Origin: Nymphaea colorata
Taxonomy: Eukaryota > Streptophyta > Magnoliopsida > Nymphaeales > Nymphaeaceae
Length of the DNA stretch: 64,000 nucleotides
Assembly: GCF_008831285.2 (NCBI RefSeq)
Contig: NC_045145.1
Location: 8,866,802-8,930,801, forward strand
Direction: 5' to 3'
Below, piece by piece: positions 48,377 to 59,017 of this stretch. The notes below the pieces were generated by a model that saw nothing but the letters and a program-made list of their open reading frames with translations, did no database searches and had not been told where the DNA came from. The position numbers and the translations under genes were made by a program. Numbering within the stretch: position 1 is the first letter of the stretch; each line of letters opens with the position of its first letter.

Positions 48377-48654
48377 TGTAGAAACACACACCAAGATGGA
48401 GAGAAAGAGAAGGAACACACAATATACGTGGAAAACCTCAAAGAGAGGTGAAAAACCACGGAGAAGCTCTAACCTAGGGGCACAACCGCAACCCTAGGGG
48501 AGAGAAAATGTTATTCCACTTAATCAGCAATTACACCATAAGTGGGATTAAATAAGAGGGAGACCCGCCTAGGGTACCGAGCCACTCTCGATACCCATGC
48601 CCATGGGACCGGGTCTATATCCAGACCCAGTTCCCTATACATGGTATGTTAACC
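48377..48654 (-). repeat. 5' LTR of Cop-3
   Basis: 278 bp, TGTAGAAAC...GTTAACC on the plus strand; the expected terminal A at 48654 is C. It contains the 57-bp segment missing from the other LTR. Confidence 0.9.
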
Positions 48655-48902
48655 ATCTTAAAAACATGGTCAAGAAACTTTGCATAATTTGTTTGTTAAG
48701 TGTATGTCAACTAAGAGATGTTCTATGTACTGCGGTCCTCTTTTCAAATATATGAATAAACATGCATTGCATTTTGGAAGTATATTATTTGGCATTTTCA
48801 AATGCAAAAAAAAGTATGCCTCCTATATAATTAGCATTAAATTTTGTTAGAGAAATGGAAGAGAGATGAAGCAATAATGAAATCACCACTAAAAGTGCTT
48901 AT

Positions 48903-49278
48903 TTAGTCGCTGAGCCTTTGTCCCAGTTCTCCGCTGTTCCTTTCGACTCCTTCCAATCTCCCAGCGATCGCCAGACGGTCTGCCTCTGCCTGCCGACGCA
49001 GCGCGTCCACGGCGGCTAGTGCTTCCTTGGTTGTCATCGGCTCTGATACCAGATGTTAGCCGTCGGCTAACTGAGCTGCGATAAAAGGGGTAAAGACACA
49101 CACACACTTAACCTAATTCTCCTTGGAATTAGGGCCAAACTCTCTCAATGCGAGAGAGGAACCTTTTCATTCAAAAAACATAGACCTCTAAACAGTATTA
49201 GTTCCCTTTTATACGTGGGAACTATGGATCTCCTGTCTCTAAGACCTGACCCACTTATTCTTGTATCCTATACTAACA
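48903..49278 (-). mobile_element. Remnant of another LTR element: 5' LTR, primer site and start of gag
   Basis: Plus strand 49054-49278 begins TGTTAGCCGTCGG and ends TACTAACA (225 bp, TG...CA). Next to it on the minus strand is TGGTATCAGAGCCGATGACA (49050-49031), an initiator-Met primer site. A 44-codon open frame starts with ATG at 49037 (MTTKEALAAVDALRRQAEAD...) and ends at 48903; it looks like a coiled-coil gag start. The rest of the element is missing and the lineage (gypsy or copia) cannot be told. The LTR is unlike those of Cop-1 to Cop-5. Confidence 0.65.
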
Positions 49279-50223
49279 CATCATCTCAGGAGGTCAATTT
49301 TCTAGTGTAATTGGATGCACTTGAATTACTTTGAAAGTGTTGACCAGCAGATGGAAAAAGTTGCCTATGTTTTCTCAGATGCACATAAGAATGGTCTAGG
49401 TTGTGTTGTTTATTTGTATTGCTAAATGGCCACCATTTTATGGGTTTAGTGGTTGTCTACTATGAGTGTCTCCTCCACCAGTTGATGTGAAGACATGACA
49501 GTCTTCATGAGGACCTAATAAAGGAAGAATTTCATTAACGAGGTGAAGTGATGATTTTATTGAAGGGGTTCTGCTTTATACCAGGTCTTCGTTTGCCTGT
49601 CAGTTATTAGTTATCACCTGCCTGTTAACTTTGTGCAAAAATGGCTTCTAAATTTCTAATGGAAATATGGAAGCTATAGAGTTAGTCTTGTTGGCTATCT
49701 AAGGAATGACTGTTAGGAAATGAAGTCTAGCTTCTTTCTGTTTTTGGAAAAATGAGTATTTGTGCTTCTCAGAAAGAAAAAGCAGCAAAAAAGAAAAGGG
49801 TTGAAGGAAGCGTCATAAAACAAAATCCTTCTTGTTTGCCTATCTGTGAGCTCCTGTTTGCATTGTTGTCAAACTAGTTGAAGAGTCGAGTTAAGCAGTG
49901 GTCTTGGAATATTTTATGTCCTGGTTTGTTAGATGATTGATGGTAGTTATTCTTTATGCCTATTTTACTTGCTCTTTGCAGTGGTCTTGGAATATTTTTA
50001 TGTCCTGGTTTGTTAGATGATTGATGGTAGTTATTCTTTATGCCTATTTTACTTGCTCTTTGCCTACAAAGTTTCTTGGATTTGGTTGGACAATTGGACT
50101 TCTCTGCTGTTTTTTTTCCATTCATCAAAATCGAACATTTTGTTATAGAACAGTATAATCAATATGTCCTGAATGTTTCTTGATTATAATCTGTTCTTCA
50201 TAATTTCTTTACCTTTGTGGCAG
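49279..50223. other. Gene-free stretch with an 83-bp tandem duplication
   Basis: GCAGTGGTCTTGGAATATTT starts at 49895 and again at 49978; the two units run to about 50061 and are almost identical. Nothing else was recognised before the spinster exon. Confidence 0.7.
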
Positions 50224-50337
50224 AGTAATGCAGATTTGCTTTTTGGAGGAATCACAATTGTATGTGGGATATTTGGAACATTAGCTGGAGGCTACATTCT
50301 GGATCACATAAATTCTACCATCCGCAATTCATTTAAG
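50224..50337 (+). pseudogene. Spinster-type (sphingolipid transporter) MFS exon fragment
   Basis: A 38-codon exon with clean borders (GGCAG|AGTAAT and TTTAAG|GTAGTC) reading SNADLLFGGITIVCGIFGTL then AGGYILDHINSTIRNSFK. The GGITIVCGI.GTL.GG..LD motif is that of plant spinster homologues, membrane proteins of the major facilitator superfamily; hydrophobic GITIVCGIFGTLAGG would be part of a transmembrane helix. Neighbouring exons of this gene are absent; a P4-ATPase exon follows only about 150 bp later. This is a captured or rearranged fragment. Confidence 0.75.
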
Positions 50338-50489
50338 GTAGTCTCAGTTTTAATTAAACTCTCACATGGTCTGCATATTGTTCCTCTGTGAGCAGATCTG
50401 CAAGGTTTTCATCGAAAGGTTAGTATTTGAACATGAATGGTGAAGATTTAGGGTTTTGTTGTTTTTCTGGATTCGGTGGTCGACTTTTG

Positions 50490-51160
50490 GTGTTGCGAAC
50501 CCTTTGCTTGGCATGGCGAGAATTATCAGAAGATGAATATAGAGAATGGTCTGTGTTGTTTAAAGAGGCTAATGCTTCTCTAGTTGACAGGGAGGTGAGC
50601 TGTTTAGTTTTGAGATCTTGATTTTTCTCTACTTTCTGGTTTCTGTTCAAATGATTCTTTCTGACTGAACTCTGGCTTTGGTGAAATGTTTGAGTCGTAT
50701 AATGAAGATGTAAAGTTTGTCAATGCATGCAAATCGTTCCCTTTAGTGGAGAAGTGCTGAAGTTTGCCAACGTTTGGAACACAATCTTGAGGTTCTTGGA
50801 GTTGCTGCAATAGAAGACCGTTTGCACGTGATTCTCTTTTTCCTTCTCTGGGGGTATTGTTTCATGCGAGAGCTTTCCTTCTAGTTTGACTTAAGTAGAC
50901 TGTCTTCGTTTTCTTTTGGATGTCATTGCAGGAAGGTGTTCCTGAAACAATCGATCTGCTTTGGAAGGCTGGAATCAACTTTTGGATGCTTACTGGTGAT
51001 AAACAAAATACAACCATTCAGATAGCGCTCTTTTGCAACCTAATTTCTCCTGGTTAGTCATGCTTCATTCTTCTTTTCTCATGAGCCCAGGCCACTTTGT
51101 CTCATCAAGGCAGATTGTCACAAAGATCTGAAATGTTTTCTCTTTTTGGCATTTGACTAG
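50490..51160 (+). pseudogene. P4-ATPase (ALA2-type) fragment, copy 2
   Basis: Three exon blocks: 50490-50594 (LRTLCLAWRELSEDEYREWS, VLFKEANASLVDRE, donor GTGAGC), 50747-50827 ([27 protein letters not shown]) and 50932-51052 ([36 protein letters not shown]). Splicing joins DRE to WRSAEVCQRLEH as in plant ALA2-type flippases. It keeps one exon more than the copy at 24.5-24.9 kb and a longer intron. The coding blocks are open, but the phosphorylation-site and transmembrane regions are missing. Confidence 0.85.
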
Positions 51161-51299
51161 TGATCAAGTGTCGGTAAGGGTTTAACAGGAAAATATCCTT
51201 AGAGAGAAACCATAATGCCTTATAAAATATTGGCAGGTAGCAAAATAAGAGTTGAGAGATGGGCTTGGGGCTTGTGTAGTTGTTCCTCTGGGTTAATAA

Positions 51300-52340
51300 T
51301 CAAGAGTACTGGGCAGGCATATAGGTGATTTATGTCTATGCCGCGAAGATAACGACTTATGAACCTTTGTCTTGTCGAAAACCCACAAGGTGAAGCGGGT
51401 TGGATACGCGACAAAGCTACACATAACCACCAAAGCGGTGGAGCTTCGTAGTAGCCTTTGGGGTGGTGAGGTATTCCCTCAAAAGTGAAGGTCGGCCTAA
51501 AAAAGGAAATGAAAGGCAAGAAAAAATGAAAAGGCAAAAAGCCAGATGCAGAAAAAAAAAGAAGCAAAACCAGAAAAACAAAAAAGGTGCCTGCCAAGAG
51601 ATAAATGGCATGAAGGCTGAACTCAAAGGAATTGAAATGAAACAATCTTTCATGGATGTGCGATCCTTGGGTCAATATCTGCTCTTATTTTTTAATTTCC
51701 TAAGACGTTGAGGATGATTACTTTGTGTTCATTATTTGAAAATTTAAAGGCTTCCCTTCTAGAGATTCAACAACATTGATGCGAAATGAATCCCGATGCT
51801 TGTACGGTATTGAGGATAAATAAAAGGCATATCATTTGCACAATACGAGCACGTTCTGCTTATGATTTAAATTGATGATTGAAAACTATTTAAAAGTAAA
51901 CACTTGACATCTCTTGTAATGTTTCCTGACTTCATGGGCATATGAGGAACTCCCAGCCCCTCTCTGTTTTTGAAAAATGTTGTCCTTTTTATTACCAAAC
52001 CGCTAGTCCATTCATAGAATAGACGAAACCCCTCAAACATATTCCACTCATGCTGAGTGTAATGAATTTTCCATCTTCCCCTTTCCATGTTCCCATCACA
52101 ATTTGTTTTCTTGTGAAGGCTAGGCAGTATTTTTGTTGATTTCTCTTTTAAGGTTTGCTTAGGAAGGGGTTTGAAAGAGTTGTTAGCTTTTAACTCTTTT
52201 ATCATTGGTGTCTTTTTTTTTTTTTTACATTGTCAGTGTCTTGTGGATGTACAGTGGTTTTGGAAAAGCCGATTCATGTTGCACGAGAGTTTGATCTTGT
52301 ACTTCAAAATCAAGTTTTTATTTGAGTTCCCAACAAAGTT
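51300..52340. repeat. Dispersed repeat B, copy 2
   Basis: Inverted match of 25.19-26.25 kb. Here it lies downstream of the P4-ATPase fragment (in the P4-ATPase sense), whereas copy 1 lies upstream of it. Open frames across it (the GIPHHPKGYYEAP stretch) shift relative to copy 1. Confidence 0.75.
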
Positions 52341-55300
52341 GTGGCATCCAATTTGATTTGAGTGAGTTTACATAAATTTTTGGCTGAAACAGAAACTAAT
52401 GCTGGCTGCAAAGTTTGCGCAAAGACAGGAAAATCCCGTCATTGTTTGTTTGTGTTTTTTGTTTGTTAGCTTGTCATAATTGGTCGGAAGCCAAGTGTTA
52501 TGCATGTACATTGCACGAGAGCTCGATACCACACCCTCTACACCGGAAATCTCCTACAATTGCAAAGATTGCTGCAGAATTCTATTCCAAAACTGTGGAT
52601 GTTTGGGTGACTTTAACATTTGATGATTGATTTGTTTTGCTTCCCAAGACTTATCCCTTGGGTTTAGTTTATTTTATTGTAGGAAATCTGATGCAAAGTT
52701 GATGTCGAAAACAGAGAATTTTTGCTAGAGAAGTTTACATATATGTGCAGAAATTAGATTGCTTGCAGAAACCAAACAAGTTTCAATTGGTCTATCTTTT
52801 ACCTGAATTGAGTTAGGATTTTGGTGTGATATGACAGCTTAAGTCAGAGTCGTGTAGGCTTCTTTCACAGTCTTTCAAATTTGTTTATATTTAGGTCCAG
52901 TTAATTTAGAGAACATAGATTTCAAGTAAGGATTTTGGTTATTTTCTGTTTCATGTGTATCGTTTTAAAGTGTTTATTAGTTGAGCTTAGAGTTCTTCCC
53001 CGTGAGTGGGTCTAAGCTTTAGGTTTATGCCCTTGTTTTTCTTTGTTCTCTTTGTTTTCAAGTTGGTCATTGCAGCCGCAGGCACTTTTGGAGAAATGTA
53101 AGGTTCGATGCATTCAGTGGAGGAGTTGGAGCACAAGTCAAAGAACTAAATTGACATAGAGCTGCCCTTTCAAGCAACCACACTTTAGGAATTGTTTATT
53201 TTTCAACTTCTGTAATTAAACTAGTAGCATCACTTTTGAAGAACCTTTTGAGTCTTTGACTTGTTTCTATTTGAGGTAGTAAATGTGCATTTTTTGGTCT
53301 ATCTTAATATCCATTTGTTCCCTGTGTTCGATCTGGAGTTCCCACTTATTGGACTCTTATTTTCCTCAAACTGTAGAAAACTGCTAGTTCCACCACTGAT
53401 TTTGCAGAGGTTAGGGACCGACTTTTGTATGGTTTTTGGGTCAAAGTTGGGTTGAACTTGACACTCTAAAAATTTCAGAATTTTTGGACCGAAGTTATAA
53501 AATTCTTACTAAACTGTTTCCGCTAACTTGGTGCAGGAACTCAGAATTTCTGAAATTTACATGACTTTTTCCAAATTTTACCTTTCGCTAACTTTCTGCT
53601 CGGTTCTTTTGTCATCTTTGCATTGAAATACAGGCAGCTAAGCCACAATCGTTCTTGGATAGTTTTGAACACTGCTAGAGAATTTTGAACTACCTGGAAT
53701 GGTTGAGGAGAAATGTAAGGGTTGGGGCTTGACATAAAACTGACGGGCATATCTGATGCAGCATAAGGAGGCAGTAGATACTTATGAGGCTCTATAAAAT
53801 GTAAAATCTTATGTTCAGCCTTAATGGATCTAAGATCATTTTCTATATTTCCTTCATTTTGCATCTTATATGTTTTCCATGAATAGGGCCTTGCCTTATC
53901 TCCTCTCTGTTCTTTTCCGGTGCTTGTCTCCATGTATCTTCTACTGACATTTTTTGTGGATGGTACCACTAATAGAATTTTATTGTGGAGACTGGCAGAT
54001 GAGCTCTTCTCTCCTGTTTCTTCTGTCACCTCTCTGAACCTCTCGCAGCATGTTAGCACCAAGACAGCCAGCCTCTTCCCAACGCCATCCCATCCGCCAA
54101 CGTAGAGACTGAGAGGAATGAGTGCCCGCAGCCACACTTCGCCCCCACATTAAATGCAGAGTGGCACATGAGCACGCCTCCACCCCCCTCCTCTTCTCCC
54201 TCTTTGTATGTGTCTTTGCCTTTTGTTGGAAGGGAATGATTGTATGCATGATTGTATGTCAGGTGGGGGAGGGGAAAAAAATATTTCTATCCTTGCTTCA
54301 ATAAACTGTTACGCAGTTTTCTTTTTCCCGCCGAGTTCCAAGGAAGGAAAGCACTTTCTCTTTCTCTCTTGATCGTAGTGAGGCTGGATCCTTGATGGTG
54401 CTGATGACAGAGGAGGATGCAGACTGCGTGCGTGGGTTGCTGCAGTTCATCCTTCGATATTGCGAGCAACAACTCTTATCCATCATTCTCCCGCTGGACC
54501 TGATTTTCCACTTGCCTCGGGTGGTAGAGCAAGACTGTAAGTTTCCTCCCTTCTCCATTCACTCATTCTGTCGATTTTAAGGAGATACAATGATAAGGAT
54601 TAAGAAACCTCAAGCTTGCATTTTTATTGGTCATCAAATCTAGGATCTGATGAGGTCTCAAAATGGTTTGTTATTCAACAATAGACACATTCCTCCTACT
54701 AGTAGTGACAATTAGAAGTCAACCTTGAGGAAGCCAATGTCTTCTCAACCTGTCTAATCAAACCCGTTCCTTCAAGAATAACTGAATATGTCCCGGCTGG
54801 CCGAGTGGTTGACCTTCCTCTACTCTGCGTTGCTACGGATGAGAGAAAGAAAAGAGGCAAGCAATCCACCTAAAGTTCCACCTATCTTGGTGGAACCTTA
54901 TTGCTGGAAGCAAAGTTCCATATCGATGGGAAAAGTTCCATATTGGGTGATATTTGACAGAGGGAAATTCTTTCATGTTTTTGATGGACGTTTAGAAAAT
55001 GAATCATGCAGGAAGTGGTGTTTGAAGCATGCAAAAGTTGCAAGGAGATGGTGTTGAAGGAGTCCTTGCATATGTACATGGTTATGTGGCCGGTTCTCCA
55101 TTGGAGTGTTCCAGTATATTTATTTTCTCTATAAGCTTTCTTTTTTATTCTGTTTTGTTATGGATATATGTTGATACATCAATTTAGTTGATTCTTGGTT
55201 TTGCTGTTCAATTTGATAGAAGCATTTCCAAGAATTGGTTGTTTGAGACTGAAACACAGAGGGATCGGTCTCTCACTCTGAAAGGACCATGATTAGATGT

Positions 55301-56374
55301 GGACCCATGAAGATGACAGAAGGCAAAATAGAAATGCAAGCACATGCACGTCTTATTTCTTTCCTGCTTCTCTCACATTTTACTCTTCAAATATGATGAA
55401 TGTTGTCTGTTTTCAGTTGCTTACCATTTGTAGTTTCCAATGATGATGAAATTAGCACAATTGGTATAGGCTTTTAAATGGAGGTAAACATCAAATGACA
55501 TAGAAATGATCACTTTTGCATGATTTTGGTTCTTCTCCATTTATGATTTTATAGCTATTTCGGAATATTCGTGTGCATAATTAATCCATAGGGAATAGAA
55601 AAACTGTTAAGTGTCAATGGAAGGTAGAAATGTACTTGGAACTCTCTCTCACTCTCTCTCCCCCCCCCTTTATGTACATATCTATGTATATGTACGATGG
55701 TTATTCTGGGTAGATATTTAATTTTTACTAAGCAAAAGCTTCTTTGACGAAAAGGAGAATCACAAACGAGTAACGTTCAAATATCTCCTTATATTACTGT
55801 ACCATAAAAATGTTCAAGTGGATGAAGAGTTTGCCTTTTTATATACAAAGATCTTTGTCAGTTGACAAAAATAGTGAAGTGGTATTTTATATGTTGTTTG
55901 TGCCATTACATCTAATTGCTGGAGTTTCTCAGTCATCACACACACATCAAAATGGGAATCAGAAATATTTTTCCCATTCCTTTTTCCAGGAAATATATTT
56001 CCAGAAATATATTTTCAATTCCATATTTTCAGGCCATCAAACATCCCCTTAATGTCTCTTAATACTCATATACTTTACATAGGAAGAGAGAGACCTGCAT
56101 GAATTCAAGACTTCAAGTCATCCAATTAATCACATTTCTGAAAAGATAAACATCTTTTAATGCAATTTGCACCCTTTGTAGGTTGAGTAAGTGAGAGAGA
56201 GAGAGAGAGCAGTTTAATTAGCTTGTTGTCTAATTAATTTCTTTGGAACTTAAATTTATTTAGCATGTTAATTTATCTTGAAATATTCATGCACAATGCA
56301 AATCTGCATGGAGTTGAATCTTTTTTAATTTCCCCATAAGTAAGAGTTATGTTGGGGGCACCTTGTTATTGTTA

Positions 56375-56405
<31 letters not shown>

Positions 56406-57640
56406 GTATGTATGTATGCATAATATTCTGGGTGTGTGTACGGCCATGTCCTTGCACCCTTTTTTTTTTAAATGCCCCATACCCGTGTGTGACTACTCTC
56501 ACCTAACCCACACCCAAGTTTTTTGAAAACTGTACTTAAACCCTACACTTGTGTGACATGCCTATCTATGAAATTGAAGGTAATTTATTATGTCTTTAAA
56601 GTGTAAAGTATAAAATTTAATAAAAGAAAATGAAGATCAAAACATCCAAGCCAATATCTTCGTATGGCTCAAAGGTGCAAAATTAGATATTCAATGTATT
56701 TTAATTTAAAAAAAATCACAATCTTAATTTTTTATGCTAAACATATTAAATTCAAAAAATATGAAAAATTCAGAAAAAGATAAAACATGAATTGCATAAA
56801 CATAATGTAATAACAAGCTTATGCTACCTGCAACTTGCACATTTTCATTTTAAATCATTGAAATTGACCACTTCAATTGCTCTCAATGCTTAAGTGGGTA
56901 TCAAAATAAATAAGTTTGTATTCTATATGCTTATTCCTTGGAGACTTGAAACCATTTAACAGTCTTAAAATTACAATTATTTGGTTTGGAGGATAGACAT
57001 AGTGATAGTCTCTTATAATGAAAGCCCTAATTTTGTAACATAATTTTTTTTTTAACTTTCTGTAGAAGTTTTTTCATTACAAACTTAATGCTTAATATTT
57101 AGGCTTAATGAATTTATATAAAGTTCAAAATAATGTTGTCACTTTTTTGTGAAGTTGTTTGGATCATCCTGACTTATGGATCCTGTGTTACATCTTGTAC
57201 ACTTTTTTTTAATTGTATGAACAACTTTGTGTTAACTTTGAATGCCAAATTAGTGGATATCTCATATGAGAAACTATCATATCATGCAATGTGGGTATAT
57301 ACGGCTTAATGATTATGATCTGTTGATAAGTAGTGAATTGTGCTAGCCCTTAGGCTGACACCCAAAATTTTCCCCAAAAAAATAATTTCTACCTGAGGAA
57401 AACCTCACCCTTAAAAACCTAAGAATGGTATTTCTTGCTATGTTTCAGAGACATCACCATGTGCATGTATATGATATAGAGTTAAATTTGATCATATTCT
57501 GTAAATCTCAATTTGAAATACATATGTTCTAGATTCACAAATTATTTCAGGGCACTAAAGTAGGAAGAAGGTTTGGCTGTGTGATTGTCTCTAATGATTT
57601 GCTGTTCGAGGAGCAAGTAGTATACATATTACATGTTCCT
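52341..57640. other. Long stretch without a supported gene
   Basis: AT-rich DNA with small microsatellites ((CATA)n near 56375-56410, CT-rich near 55645). The longest open frames are a 198-codon minus-strand frame (54137-53541) and an 89-codon plus-strand frame (54788-55057); neither shows a motif I recognise. A 61-codon frame starting at 54392 has a donor-like ACTGTAAGT and a CT-rich region upstream, so it could be a first exon, but nothing downstream supports it. Confidence 0.4.
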
Positions 57641-57699
57641 GCTTGTGCAGGCTCCTGTGAACTATGTGTGCCGTCATTGTGTCAAACCCAGTTTGAGAC

Positions 57700-58348
57700 C
57701 ACTCTCGATGGCCACTTATTTCTTGCTCCTCCAAGTAATTAAATTGTCTCCTACAAAGATGCAATACCTAGTTTTATATCTCTTGTCATTAATCAATCCA
57801 ACATAATGTTAGCCACCGCTAATAGGTACAACCCCTTACAAGAGAACCTTGAGGAACACGCGCACATGTCGACCCTAATTCTAGATTAGTGTGAAACACC
57901 CACTATTCTTTGCTATAATCCCCTTTTTTCCTTGTCCACCCCATTTATGGTTGTTATCGAGTTCGTCCAATAGACCCGACCCGTGATCCCATACCCGATC
58001 TCCAACACATAATCTGCATTCGTGTAAGCTATGATGTTAAGAGGGTCGCATTTTTTAAATAAGAGTCCTTTGCCAGGAGATGACTTGAAGTACTTGGGAA
58101 TCATCATGGATATTTCCCAATGAATTTTCTATGGTTTCTCCATAAACTGACTCAACTTTCCCATAGTTAGAGAGATGTATGGTTGAATAACTGTAACCTA
58201 TAGGAGTTTGCCAATAAGTGACCGATATGACTTACTATCTATCAGTTCTGAATCATCTTCATACAATTGGAGATACAAATTCATAGGAATGTTTGCAAGT
58301 TTGGTGCCAAGCATCCCGGTCTCCTTGAACTAATCAAGAAGATATTCC
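57700..58348 (-). pseudogene. Old copia RT/RNase H fragment at the left of Cop-5
   Basis: Minus-strand relic reading KETGMLGTKLANIPMN and SYRSLIGKLL, then KLSQFMEKP, SSPGKGLLFKK, YTNADYV, and after an insertion RYKTRYCIFVGDNLITWRSK near 57780-57720. Several stops are present. Its RT continues on the right side of Cop-5 (63744 onwards), so this is the element that Cop-5 split. It is the same old element as fragment A at 6942-8190, seen at the other copy of the duplicated locus. Confidence 0.8.
57807..58007. mobile_element. Solo LTR or very small LTR element inside the old copia
   Basis: 201 bp starting TGTTAGCCACCG and ending TCTCCAACA (TG...CA with inverted TGTTRG/CCAACA tips), flanked by a perfect 5-bp duplication CATAA (57802-57806 and 58008-58012). 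It sits exactly between YTNADYV and the next part of RNase H. No coding capacity. The LTR is unlike those of the other elements in the window. Confidence 0.75.
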
Positions 58349-58796
58349 TGTTAAAATATTAATCCTTCACCAGCACGTTGAAGAGGAGTCTCTTAGGATT
58401 CCACCTCCTTGTAGAATGTGTTAAGATATTTAATGTCCTTGTAACATGTGAAGAGTCTCCTAGGATTCTATGTTGTAGTTAATATCCTTGTTATATGTGA
58501 AGTCTCATAGGATTCTATGTTGTAGTTAATATCCTTGTAATATGTGAAGTCTCTTAGGTTTCTATGATGTAATTAATGTCCTTGGAGCTTGTGAAATCTC
58601 CTATGATTCTACGATTGGAGACTCTTAGAATTCTGGAAATGGGATTATAAATAGAGGCCGTGTAAACTATTTTGGCTACGGCTTCTTCTCCTCAGTTTCT
58701 TCTTGTTTTCATTCTCTCTCTCTCTCTCTCTCTATCTCTATCTTCCTGCGTGAGTACTGTTTTCTGGTTACAGATATTGGTGCTAGATTTCTATCA
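58349..58796 (+). repeat. 5' LTR of Cop-5
   Basis: 448 bp, TGTTAAAATATT...TTTCTATCA, with the same 47-bp U3 repeats as in Cop-2 and a TATA box at 58646-58653. Confidence 0.93.
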
Positions 58797-58808
58797 AGGT
58801 ATCAGAGC
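58797..58808 (+). other. Primer-binding site of Cop-5
   Basis: AGGTATCAGAGC directly after the LTR, one base off the standard TGGTATCAGAGC initiator-Met site. Confidence 0.85.
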
Positions 58809-59017
58809 GCCAGGTTACGTTATCTCTACCAAACGAAATGCCCAAATAGGTCTGATCTGGTTAGAACTCTTTTCTCATCTTGTCTCTATCCTGAATTTAC
58901 TTTTCTCTTGCGCAATTCTTGTTCCTTTTTCTTCTTGCTTACCTAAGGACACATCTTGTTATATCGTGTCTTCTTTCTCTCTCATCTTCTACCTATATAC
59001 AATTCCTTTCTGCTGTC

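Larger units (their letters stand above)
43540..48654 (-). mobile_element. Cop-3: complete Ty1/copia retrotransposon
   Basis: 5115-bp minus-strand element with 3' LTR (left), pol, gag, primer site and 5' LTR (right). Flanking 5-mers GTCTT (43535-43539) and ATCTT (48655-48659) are a target duplication with one mutation. The LTRs differ at about 10 sites over the 221 shared bases (about 4.5%), making this the oldest of the three elements with two visible LTRs. Same family as Cop-1. Confidence 0.93.

Noticed and set aside
51160-51170. CTAGT at the end of P4-ATPase copy 2 as a second Helitron end
   Set aside because: No hairpin precedes it, and the similarity to copy 1 simply stops there.
53541-54137. 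198-codon minus-strand open frame
   Set aside because: No domain, no codon pattern that I can recognise, and no splice-supported neighbours; length alone is weak evidence in AT-variable plant DNA.
54788-54830. tRNA-like stretch TGGCCGAGTGGTT (Ser/Leu D-arm look)
   Set aside because: No acceptor stem, anticodon arm or T-arm GGTTCGA follows at the right spacing.
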